From: Streptomyces sp. NRRL S-118
GTDB lineage: Bacteria > Actinomycetota > Actinomycetes > Streptomycetales > Streptomycetaceae
Assembly (NCBI RefSeq): GCF_000716335.1
Contig: NZ_KL591009.1
Coordinates: forward strand, 120,265-184,264
Reading direction: 5' to 3'
DNA length: 64,000 nt
The position numbers were made by a program, and so were the translations under genes. Of this stretch, positions 10,406-17,503 are shown in pieces (positions within the stretch are counted from its first letter, which is position 1; every line of letters starts with the position of its first letter). The notes under the pieces are model-generated. The model ran no database searches. It was given only the letters and a program-made list of their open reading frames with translations, and had not been told where the DNA came from.

Positions 10406-12100
10406 ATGGCCCAGGTCCAGCGCATGTCCCGGTTGATGGTCAAGACACTGCGCGACGACCCGGCGGACGCCGAGACGCTCAGCCACAAGCTGCTCGTCCG
10501 CGCCGGTTACGTGCGCCGCAACGCCGCGGGCATCTGGTCCTGGCTGCCGCTCGGCATGAAGGTCCTGGAGAACGTCGCACGGGTCGTGCGCGAGGAGATG
10601 GACGCGATCGGCGCGCAGGAGGTCCTGCTGCCGGCGCTGCTGCCCAAGGAGCCGTACGAGGCGACGGGCCGCTGGAACGAGTACGGCGCGGAGCTGTTCC
10701 GCCTGAAGGACCGCAAGGGCGGCGACTACCTGCTCGGCCCGACGCACGAGGAGATCTTCACCCTCCTGGTCAAGGACCAGTGCACGTCCTACAAGGACCT
10801 GCCGGTCATCCTCTACCAGATCCAGACGAAGTACCGCGACGAGGCGCGTCCGCGCTCGGGCATCCTGCGCGGCCGCGAGTTCCAGATGAAGGACTCGTAC
10901 TCCTTCGACACCACGGACGAGGGCCTGGCCGAGTCCTACCGGCTGCACCGCGAGGCGTACATCAAGATCTTCCAGCGCCTCGGCCTGGAGCACAAGATCG
11001 TCTCCGCCGTCTCGGGCGCCATGGGCGGCTCCGCGTCGGAGGAGTTCCTCGCCCCTGCCGCCGCGGGTGAGGACACTTTCGTCCACTGCCCCTCCTGCGA
11101 CTACGCCGCCAACACCGAGGCCGTCACGCACCCGCTGACCCCGGTCGACGGTTCGGCGCACGGCCCGGTGGAGGAGCTGGACACCCCCGACACGCCGACC
11201 ATCGAGACGCTCGCCGCGCACCTGGACGTCCCGGCCGCCGCGACCCTGAAGAACCTGCTGGTCAAGGTGGACGGTGAGATCGTCGCCGTGGGCGTCCCGG
11301 GCCACCGCGACGTGGACCTCGGCAAGCTGGAGGACCACCTCGCCCCGGCCACCGTCGAACTCGTCACCGGCGAGGACTTCACCGGCCGCCCCGACCTCGT
11401 CCGCGGCTACGTCGGCCCGCAGGGCCTCGACAAGGTCCGGTACATCGCCGACCCGCGCGTCGCCCCCGGCACCGCCTGGATCACCGGCGCCAACAAGCCC
11501 GGCAAGCACGCCCGGAACGTCGTCGTGGGCCGCGACTTCGAGGTCGACCAGTACCTCGACGTCGTCGAGGTCGAGGACGGCGACCCGTGCCCGAACTGCG
11601 GCACCGGCCTGCGGATGGACCGCGCGATCGAGATCGGCCACATCTTCCAGCTCGGCCGCAAGTACACCGACGCCATGCAGCTCGACGTGCTCGGCCAGAA
11701 CGGCAAGCCCGTCCGCGTCACCATGGGCTCGTACGGCATCGGCGTCTCCCGCGCAGTCGCCGCCCTCGCCGAGCAGCACGCGGACGAGCAGGGCCTGTGC
11801 TGGCCCCGCGAGATCGCACCCGCCGACGTCCACGTCGTCGCGGCCGGCAAGGCCCTCCAGACCGAGCTGGCGCTCGACGTCGCCGAGAAGCTCCGCGAGG
11901 CGGGTTTGCGGGTCCTGGTCGACGACCGGGCCGGCGTCTCCCCGGGCGTGAAGTTCACCGACGCCGAGCTCATCGGCGTGCCGAAGATCCTCGTCGCGGG
12001 CCGCCGCTCCGGCGAGGGCGTCCTGGAGCTCAAGGACCGCCGCACCGGCGAGCGCGAGGACGTCACGGTCGACGAGGCGATCGCCCGCCTGTCCGCGTAG
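10406..12100 (+). CDS. proS: Prolyl-tRNA synthetase (bacterial type, with editing insertion)
   Basis: Charges tRNA-Pro with proline. The class II signatures are clear: motif 2 region [21 protein letters not shown] and motif 3 [14 protein letters not shown]. Between them sits the YbaK-like cis-editing insertion (roughly residues 220-400), with C-x-x-C pairs in CPSCDYAAN and CPNCGTGL. The C-terminal part ([10 protein letters not shown]...) is the anticodon-binding domain. 564 residues is normal for the bacterial form. ATG 10406 is chosen because of the strong SD GCAGGAGAG. It converges with the slipin gene, the two stops being 12 bases apart. Confidence 0.97.
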   Translation: MAQVQRMSRLMVKTLRDDPADAETLSHKLLVRAGYVRRNAAGIWSWLPLGMKVLENVARVVREEMDAIGAQEVLLPALLPKEPYEATGRWNEYGAELFRLKDRKGGDYLLGPTHEEIFTLLVKDQCTSYKDLPVILYQIQTKYRDEARPRSGILRGREFQMKDSYSFDTTDEGLAESYRLHREAYIKIFQRLGLEHKIVSAVSGAMGGSASEEFLAPAAAGEDTFVHCPSCDYAANTEAVTHPLTPVDGSAHGPVEELDTPDTPTIETLAAHLDVPAAATLKNLLVKVDGEIVAVGVPGHRDVDLGKLEDHLAPATVELVTGEDFTGRPDLVRGYVGPQGLDKVRYIADPRVAPGTAWITGANKPGKHARNVVVGRDFEVDQYLDVVEVEDGDPCPNCGTGLRMDRAIEIGHIFQLGRKYTDAMQLDVLGQNGKPVRVTMGSYGIGVSRAVAALAEQHADEQGLCWPREIAPADVHVVAAGKALQTELALDVAEKLREAGLRVLVDDRAGVSPGVKFTDAELIGVPKILVAGRRSGEGVLELKDRRTGEREDVTVDEAIARLSA

Positions 12101-12112
12101 TCGCCGCAGTCC

Positions 12113-13081
12113 TCACATGCAGCCGGCCGTACCGGTGTCGTCCTCCCGCACGTCCCTGACGTGGGAGGGCGGCGCCGGTTCGTGCATCAGGGCCTCGTGC
12201 GCGCCCGCCTCGGGCGGCTCGTCGGGGTGCGCCCCGTCCTGCTCGGCGACGTGCGCGTGCGGCTCCTGGACGTGGAGCGCCGGCGCGTGCGGCGCCACCG
12301 GCCGCTCCTCCGGCGCCGGGTTCTGCCCGGCCCGCTCCAGGAAGCGCAGCAGCTCCACCGGGAAGGGCAGCACCAGCGTCGAGTTCTTCTCGGCGGCCAC
12401 CGCCACGATGGTCTGCAGCAGCCGCAGCTGGAGCGCGGAGGGCGTCTGCGACATCACTCCGGCGGCCTCCGCCAGCTTCTTCGACGCCTGCAGCTCCGCG
12501 TCCGCGTTGATGACGCGCGCCCGCCGCTCCCGGTCGGCCTCGGCCTGCCGGGCCATCGAGCGCTTCATCGTCTCCGGCAGCGAGACGTCCTTGATCTCGA
12601 CCCGGTCGATCGTCACGCCCCACTCCACCGCCGGGTTGTCGATCATGAGTTCCAGGCCCTGGTTGAGCTTCTCCCGGTTCGACAGCAGGTCGTCGAGGTC
12701 GCTCTTGCCGATGATCGACCGCAGCGAGGTCTGGGCGATCTGCGAGACCGCGAAGCGGTAGTCCTCGACGCGGATGATCGCCGCGGCCGGGTCCACGACC
12801 TTGAAGTACACGACGGCGTCCACCCGGACCGTGACGTTGTCCCGGGTGATGCCCTCCTGGGCGGGCACCGGCAGGGTCACGATCTGCATGTTGACCTTGT
12901 TCAGCCGGTCCACGAACGGGACGATCATGGTGAACCCGGGCGGCCGGACGCCGGTGCGGAGCCGGCCGAACCGCAGGACGACGCCCCGCTCGTACTGCTT
13001 CACGACCCGGGCGGCGGCCACCAGGTACACGGCGCCCGCGGATGCCGTCGCCGCGACCACGGTCAGCAGTTCCTCGACCAT
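12113..13081 (-). CDS. SPFH/Band 7 (slipin/stomatin-type) membrane protein with His-rich tail
   Basis: Membrane scaffold protein of the stomatin/slipin group. An N-terminal hydrophobic helix (about residues 5-25, VVAATASAGAVYLVAAARVV) is followed by the SPFH domain: YERGVVLRFGRLRTGVRPPGF, ITRDNVTVRVDAVVYFKV and VEIKDVSLPETMKRSMARQAEADRERRARVI. The last ~65 residues are low-complexity and rich in Pro, Glu and His (HAPALHVQEPHAHVAE), ending GTAGCM. Slipins often pair with an NfeD protein, but none is adjacent here. The direct job is unknown; family members organise membrane microdomains and modulate proteases or channels. Confidence 0.9.
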   Translation of the reverse strand: MVEELLTVVAATASAGAVYLVAAARVVKQYERGVVLRFGRLRTGVRPPGFTMIVPFVDRLNKVNMQIVTLPVPAQEGITRDNVTVRVDAVVYFKVVDPAAAIIRVEDYRFAVSQIAQTSLRSIIGKSDLDDLLSNREKLNQGLELMIDNPAVEWGVTIDRVEIKDVSLPETMKRSMARQAEADRERRARVINADAELQASKKLAEAAGVMSQTPSALQLRLLQTIVAVAAEKNSTLVLPFPVELLRFLERAGQNPAPEERPVAPHAPALHVQEPHAHVAEQDGAHPDEPPEAGAHEALMHEPAPPSHVRDVREDDTGTAGCM

Positions 13082-13186
13082 GACAACCCCCTGCCGTCGA
13101 AGCCGGGTGGTACATACGGGTGTGTTATGCCCAATATTGCACCAAAGGGGTGTTTCGGGGAGGTCGGAGCCGGGGCCCCGGACGGC

Positions 13187-14086
13187 CTACAGCCAGCCCG
13201 CGTACTCCAGCAGCAGCTCGCCGTCCTGCCGCCGCCCCGCCGCCAGCGCGCGGGTGCCCGACTCCACGGCCCGGAACAGCGTCCAGCCGCGCAGCCGCTC
13301 GCGGTCCACGTCCAGCGAGTCGGCCAGCCTGTTCACCCGGCGGCGCGCCACCGACGCCCCCGAGGCCGTCGCGACCAGGTCCTCGACCCGGTCCCGCGCC
13401 AGCCGCGCCAGGTCGTACGCCCGCTCGCCCACCACCGGGTCGGGCCCCACCGCCAGCCACGGCGTACGGTCCCCGGCCAGCACCTTGCCCTGCCGGAACG
13501 CCCCGTGCAGCAGCAGCTCCTCCGGCGCGCTCGCCACCAGTTCCTCGCGCGCAGCCAGCGCCGCCGCCACCAGATCGGCGTTCTCCGCGTCCTTCGCCGC
13601 CCGCATGGCCTCCGCCTGGCCCGCCGTGCGCTCTGCGACCGACGGGAAACCGTGGCCCTCGGGCGGACCCACCCACAGCCGCCGCACCGTGCCCGCCGCC
13701 TCCAGCAGCGCCTTGGCCTCGGGCAGCGAGCGCAGCGACACCTCGGTGTGCAGCCGCTCCAGCAGGAGCCCCGGCCCCCCGGGGGAGGCGTCCAGGGCCC
13801 GCACCGCACCCCAGCCGTCCCAGTGCGCCAGTGCCGCCAGCTCGAGCTCCGGCGCGGCGGACGGCGGGGCCAGCTTCAGCGCCGCGGCCCGCTCCTCACG
13901 GTCCCGCACGAGCACGACGACGCTGCTGCGGCCGCCCGGGACGACGACCCGCTCCGCCCGGAGCTCCCGGCGGGCCAGCGCGTCCTCGACGATGCCCGGC
14001 AGCCGGTCCAGCCAGTCCCGAGCGGCCGCGTCCCCGTACACCTCGCCGAGCGCCCGCACCAGTCGCTGCGGCGGTTCGAAAGCCAT
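13187..14086 (-). CDS. Degenerate aminoglycoside-phosphotransferase-fold protein (APH(6)/hydroxyurea kinase family)
   Basis: The overall pattern fits the streptomycin/hydroxyurea phosphotransferase family: an N-lobe lysine in ALKLAPP (K71), the mid segment GGPGLLLERL, and the stretch where the catalytic loop should be. That loop reads HGAFRQGK at 194-201 instead of HGDLHxxN, so the catalytic Asp is Ala and the metal-binding Asn is Lys. The second metal site, usually IDPKP-like, reads VGPDP (213-217). This looks like a non-catalytic member. ATG 14086 is chosen because MAFEPPQRL follows GGAAGGGAAC; an upstream in-frame start at 14176 would add an unlikely Arg-rich leader. Length 299. Confidence 0.75.
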   Translation of the reverse strand: MAFEPPQRLVRALGEVYGDAAARDWLDRLPGIVEDALARRELRAERVVVPGGRSSVVVLVRDREERAAALKLAPPSAAPELELAALAHWDGWGAVRALDASPGGPGLLLERLHTEVSLRSLPEAKALLEAAGTVRRLWVGPPEGHGFPSVAERTAGQAEAMRAAKDAENADLVAAALAAREELVASAPEELLLHGAFRQGKVLAGDRTPWLAVGPDPVVGERAYDLARLARDRVEDLVATASGASVARRRVNRLADSLDVDRERLRGWTLFRAVESGTRALAAGRRQDGELLLEYAGWL

Positions 14087-14233
14087 GCGTGCGTTGTTCC
14101 CTTCCACCGGCCGGGGCTCACAGTCCTCTCGTCGTCGCGTTCCGCGGCGCCGCGGAACGGGCGCCGCCGTCGCCACACGGCGAGCCGCACCCCGAAGCCG
14201 CCGGGCGGCTCCTGCCCTCCGCGCCGGCCCGGC

Positions 14234-14656
14234 TCAGCTGCCCGGCCGCTCGGCGAGCCCAGGAAAGGCTACGCCGCTGCCCCGCCAGCGCACGGCCCGC
14301 ACCGCGGCTTCCCGCAGCGCACCCGCCGCCTCCCGCCGCAGCGGGCCCTCGGCCGCCCGCACGAGATCCGCGTAGACGCCCGCGATCCGGTCCTCCAGCT
14401 CGGCGGCCAGCCGGACCGCCGCGGCCGCGTCCGGCACCGCGAACGGCAGCGCGTACCCGGCGGCCGCCGCCGCGGGCTTCGCGCCCAGATCGCGCACCGT
14501 CCGCACCAGCGCGTCCCGGCGGGCGCGGTGCGCGGCGTACGCGGCGGTCGCCTCGGCCCGCCGGTCCTCGCCGACGCGGGCGCCGACGACCCCGTACCCG
14601 TACACGGCCGCGTGCTCGGCGGCGAGTGCCGCCTGGACGGCGTCCAGGGCGCTCAT
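14234..14656 (-). CDS. Ferritin-like domain protein, DUF4439 type
   Basis: A 140-residue helical protein beginning MSALDAVQAALAAEHAAVYGYGVVGARV, the start I associate with the DUF4439 ferritin-like family of actinobacteria. The Glu/His pair in AAEHAAVYGYG sits where metal ligands occur in ferritin-like bundles, but only some of the expected carboxylates and histidines are present, so metal binding is uncertain. It lies 33 bases downstream of the Tat lipoprotein gene and ahead of the kinase-like gene, probably one minus-strand transcription unit. Function unknown. Confidence 0.8.
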   Translation of the reverse strand: MSALDAVQAALAAEHAAVYGYGVVGARVGEDRRAEATAAYAAHRARRDALVRTVRDLGAKPAAAAAGYALPFAVPDAAAAVRLAAELEDRIAGVYADLVRAAEGPLRREAAGALREAAVRAVRWRGSGVAFPGLAERPGS

Positions 14657-14689
14657 GAGCGGTTCCTCTCCCTCTCGTCGCGCGGGGCG

Positions 14690-15283
14690 CTACGCGCCCC
14701 GGCCGGCGGTCAGCAGGTATGCCTGCGCGGCGGTCGCGGCCCCGACGGACGCGAGCAGCCGCGCGTACTCCGGCGGGGCGTCCGCCAGCGCGGCGGTGTG
14801 CGCGTCGGAGGCCTTCCGGGCGGCCGTGGCCAGCCCGGCGAGGGCGGCGCCCGGGTCCTGCGGCACGGGGTCGGCCGCGGCGGCCGGAGAGCTCGCCGGG
14901 GCCGCCGGGGCGCCGGGGGAGGGTGTCACCGCGCCGGGCGCGGCCGCTCCGGAGTCGGGGCCCGGCGTGGCGGGGGCGCCCGTGCCGTCCTCGCCCAGGG
15001 CGGCCGTGTGGGCCGCCACCGCCGCGCGCAGCGGGAACAGCCGGACGCCCAGCGAAGGGTAGGCGGCCAGGACCGCGTCGTACCGGGCCAGCAGCGCCGC
15101 GCTGACCGCCACGGAGCGCCGCCGCAGCCGCGCCTCCTCGCGTGCCGCGCGCTCGGCCGCGGACGCGGTGCGCGGCGTACCGGCCCCCTCGCCGGACGAG
15201 CACCCGGCGGCCCACAGACCCGCCGTGGCCAGGGCGCCCGTCGCGAGGAGCGCGCGCCTGCGTGTCGTACCCGTGCGCCCCAC
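14690..15283 (-). CDS. Putative Tat-exported lipoprotein with helical domain
   Basis: The N-terminus VGRTGTTRRRALLATGALATAG carries a twin-arginine pattern and continues LWAAGCSSGEGAG with a lipobox-like AAGC, so it is probably exported folded by Tat and anchored by lipid. The remaining ~160 residues are Ala-rich and helical (RYDAVLAAYPSLGVRLFPLRAAVAAHTAAL), split by an Ala/Pro/Ser-rich linker. Together with the DUF4439 gene next to it, the layout recalls ferritin-like proteins partnered with a secreted helical lipoprotein. GTG 15283 is chosen for its SD (GGGAGAG, 4 bases upstream). Length 197. Confidence 0.75.
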   Translation of the reverse strand: MGRTGTTRRRALLATGALATAGLWAAGCSSGEGAGTPRTASAAERAAREEARLRRRSVAVSAALLARYDAVLAAYPSLGVRLFPLRAAVAAHTAALGEDGTGAPATPGPDSGAAAPGAVTPSPGAPAAPASSPAAAADPVPQDPGAALAGLATAARKASDAHTAALADAPPEYARLLASVGAATAAQAYLLTAGRGA

Positions 15284-15437
15284 GCGTCTCTCCCATCGGC
15301 CGGGCCCGAAGATCACCGCAGGCGAGCGTACCTGCGGCTCGGCGCGAGGTGGACGGCAACACCCCCCGCGACCGGATACCCTTTGGTCTGACACGCGACG
15401 AACCCACAACAGCACACGCGGCCGAGGAGTCACCCGG

Positions 15438-15935
15438 ATGAGCACCACCCAGAGCGAACGGCTGCGCGGGCTGCTGGAACCGCTCGTCAGCGCCAAGGGT
15501 CTGGATCTCGAGGAGATCGAGGTGTCCCGGGCCGGCCGTCGCCGGATGCTGAGGGTCGTCGTCGACTCGGACGAGGGCGTGGAACTCGACGCCTGCGCCG
15601 AGCTGAGCCGCTCCATCTCGGACACGCTGGACGAGACGGACGCGATGGGCGACGAGGAGTACGTCCTCGAAGTGAGCTCGCCGGGCGCCGACCGCCCGCT
15701 GACCGAGCACCGCCACTACGTACGCGCCACCGGCCGGCTGGTCAGACTGCAGCTGCGGGAAGCCGGCGAGCTGGTGGCACGCATCCTCTCCGTGGACGAC
15801 GAGGGCCTCGATCTCGAGGTGCCGGGCGTGAAGGGGCGCAAGCCCACCACCCGCCGCGCGGAGTTCCCGGACATCGCGAAGGCGCGCGTGGAGATCGAGT
15901 TCAACCGCAAGGACAAGAAGGAAGAGGAGGCGTAA
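15438..15935 (+). CDS. rimP: Ribosome maturation factor RimP
   Basis: 30S-subunit maturation factor needed for assembly of the S12 region. The 165-residue protein shows the two-domain RimP pattern: an N-domain with [23 protein letters not shown] and [24 protein letters not shown], then the [14 protein letters not shown] junction, followed by an Sm-like beta domain and an acidic/Lys-rich tail. The start at ATG 15438 follows GAGGAG. It heads the rimP-nusA-ylxR-infB cluster; nusA begins 2 bases after its stop, so the two are probably translationally coupled. Confidence 0.95.
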   Translation: MSTTQSERLRGLLEPLVSAKGLDLEEIEVSRAGRRRMLRVVVDSDEGVELDACAELSRSISDTLDETDAMGDEEYVLEVSSPGADRPLTEHRHYVRATGRLVRLQLREAGELVARILSVDDEGLDLEVPGVKGRKPTTRRAEFPDIAKARVEIEFNRKDKKEEEA

Positions 15936-15937
15936 CC

Positions 15938-16936
15938 GTGGACATCGACGTGAAGCTCCTGAGGGGCTTGGCACAGGAGAAGGAGATTCCCTTCGACCTG
16001 CTGGTCGAGGCGATCGAGTCGGCCCTCCTCATCGCGTACCACCGCACCGAGGGAGCCCGCCGCCACGCCCGTGTCGTGCTGGACCGGCAGACCGGGCACG
16101 TGACGGTGTGGGCGAAGGAGGACCCGGCCGATCTGGAGGAGGGGCAGGAGCCCAAGGAGTTCGACGACACGCCGTCGGACTTCGGCAGGATCGCCGCGAG
16201 CACCGCCCGCCAGGTCATCCAGCAGCGGCTGCGGGACGCCGAGAACGACGTGACGTTCGGCGAGTACGCGCGCCGCGAGGGCGACGTCGTCGCCGGTGTG
16301 GTGCAGCAGGGCAAGGACCCCAAGAACGTCCTCGTCAAGCTGGACGACAAGCTGGAAGCGATCCTTCCGGTGCAGGAGCAGGTGCCGGGCGAGGAGTACA
16401 CGCACGGCCTGCGGCTGCGGACCTACGTCGTCCGCGTCGCCAAGGGCGTGCGCGGTCCGTCCGTCACTCTTTCGCGTACGCACCCCAATCTGGTGAAGAA
16501 GCTCTTCGCCCTGGAGGTCCCGGAGATCGCCGACGGTTCGGTGGAGATCGCCGCGATCGCGCGTGAGGCCGGTCACCGCACCAAGATCGCCGTACGGTCC
16601 ACCCGTTCGGGCCTGAACCCCAAGGGCGCCTGCATCGGCCCGATGGGCGGCCGTGTCCGCAACGTCATGGCCGAGCTGCACGGCGAGAAGATCGACATCG
16701 TGGACTGGTCGGACGACCCGGCCGAGATGGTGGCGAACGCGCTGTCACCCGCCCGGGTGTCCAAGGTGGAGGTCGTCGACCTGGCCTCCCGTTCCGCCCG
16801 GGTGACCGTGCCGGACTACCAGCTGTCCCTGGCGATCGGCAAGGAGGGGCAGAACGCCCGCCTGGCCGCCCGCCTCACCGGCTGGCGCATCGACATCCGT
16901 CCCGACACGGAGCAGCAGCCGGCCGAGCAGGACTGA
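15938..16936 (+). CDS. nusA: Transcription termination/antitermination factor NusA
   Basis: Binds RNA polymerase and nascent RNA to control pausing, termination and antitermination, including on rRNA operons. The order is the N-terminal RNAP-binding domain ([30 protein letters not shown]), an S1 domain ([12 protein letters not shown]), then two KH domains ([23 protein letters not shown] and [21 protein letters not shown]). At 332 residues it lacks the C-terminal acidic repeats of E. coli NusA, which is normal for actinobacteria. GTG start at 15938, with the SD (GGAAGAGGAGG) inside the rimP 3' end. Confidence 0.96.
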   Translation: MDIDVKLLRGLAQEKEIPFDLLVEAIESALLIAYHRTEGARRHARVVLDRQTGHVTVWAKEDPADLEEGQEPKEFDDTPSDFGRIAASTARQVIQQRLRDAENDVTFGEYARREGDVVAGVVQQGKDPKNVLVKLDDKLEAILPVQEQVPGEEYTHGLRLRTYVVRVAKGVRGPSVTLSRTHPNLVKKLFALEVPEIADGSVEIAAIAREAGHRTKIAVRSTRSGLNPKGACIGPMGGRVRNVMAELHGEKIDIVDWSDDPAEMVANALSPARVSKVEVVDLASRSARVTVPDYQLSLAIGKEGQNARLAARLTGWRIDIRPDTEQQPAEQD

Positions 16937-16941
16937 GGCCG

Positions 16942-16972
16942 CCCGGGAGCGCCCCTGGCGGGGCGCTCCGGG
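16942..16972 (+). terminator. Hairpin after nusA
   Basis: A CCCGGAGCGCCCC-type stem with one bulged G pairs with GGGGCGCTCCGGG around a TGGC loop, starting about 5 bases after the nusA stop. It may attenuate read-through into ylxR-infB rather than fully end transcription, since those genes are usually co-transcribed. Confidence 0.6.
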
Positions 16973-17077
16973 AATAGAACCCGCCATGGTCACGTTGTGC
17001 CACGATGAGATCACGACAACAACCGTTCGATTTTTGCCCCAAAGGGGTGAGGTCGGTGCGGGGAGGTAGACTTAACC

Positions 17078-17347
17078 GTGTCTGGCCGGACGCATGCCCG
17101 CGTATGCCCTGAGCGCACCTGTGTGGGATGCCGGGAGCGGGCGGCCAAGCGCGATCTGCTGCGCATCGTGTTGATCAAGGGGGCCTGCGTCCCCGATCCA
17201 CGCGGTACGCTGCCCGGCCGGGGTGCATACGTGCATCCCGCCTCGGTCTGTCTCGACCTGGCGGTCCGCCGCCGGGCGTTCCCGAGGGCCTTCAAGGTCC
17301 CGGGGCCGCTCGAAACCGCGGAGTTGCGCCGGTACGCAGAGCAGTGA
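17078..17347 (+). CDS. ylxR: YlxR family (DUF448) nucleic-acid-binding protein
   Basis: Small basic protein of the YlxR family, found between nusA and infB in many Gram-positives and thought to bind RNA. The hallmark CVGCRERAAKRDLLRIV and GRGAYVHPASVCLDLAVRRRAFPRAFK are both present. Length 89, typical. The start is GTG 17078, preceded by GGGGAGGT. Its gene order supports the identification; its exact role (RNase P- or translation-related) is not settled in the family. Confidence 0.92.
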   Translation: MSGRTHARVCPERTCVGCRERAAKRDLLRIVLIKGACVPDPRGTLPGRGAYVHPASVCLDLAVRRRAFPRAFKVPGPLETAELRRYAEQ

Positions 17348-17422
17348 CCTTGTAAGAAAGAAGTACGGCACGGAACCCCGTGCGGTCAGGTACCTCGCGA
17401 GTGGAAGTAGGTCGAGATTGCG

Positions 17423-17465
17423 ATGAGCACTCGATGAGTACGCGATGAGTACGCCCATGAAGTAG
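17423..17465 (+). promoter_or_regulatory. Chain of three overlapping mini-ORFs upstream of infB
   Basis: Three tiny frames follow one another: ATG 17423 to TGA 17437 (Met-Ser-Thr-Arg), ATG 17434 to TGA 17448 (Met-Ser-Thr-Arg), and ATG 17445 to TAG 17465 (Met-Ser-Thr-Pro-Met-Lys). Each stop overlaps the next start as ATGA. They arise from an 11-bp near-repeat (GATGAGTACGC). The arrangement looks like a translated leader ahead of the infB hairpin and SD; whether it is translated is unknown. Confidence 0.5.
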
Positions 17466-17469
17466 CGAC

Positions 17470-17490
17470 GGTCCGGCGGTAACCCGGACC
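17470..17490 (+). promoter_or_regulatory. infB: Stem-loop immediately upstream of the infB ribosome-binding site
   Basis: A 7-bp perfect stem (GGTCCGG / CCGGACC) with loop CGGTAAC ends 2 bases before the infB SD (AAAAGGAG at 17493-17500) and starts 5 bases after the last mini-ORF stop. A ribosome stopping at 17465 would cover or melt it, so it could regulate infB translation. Confidence 0.5.
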
Positions 17491-17503
17491 TAAAAGGAGC
17501 GAA

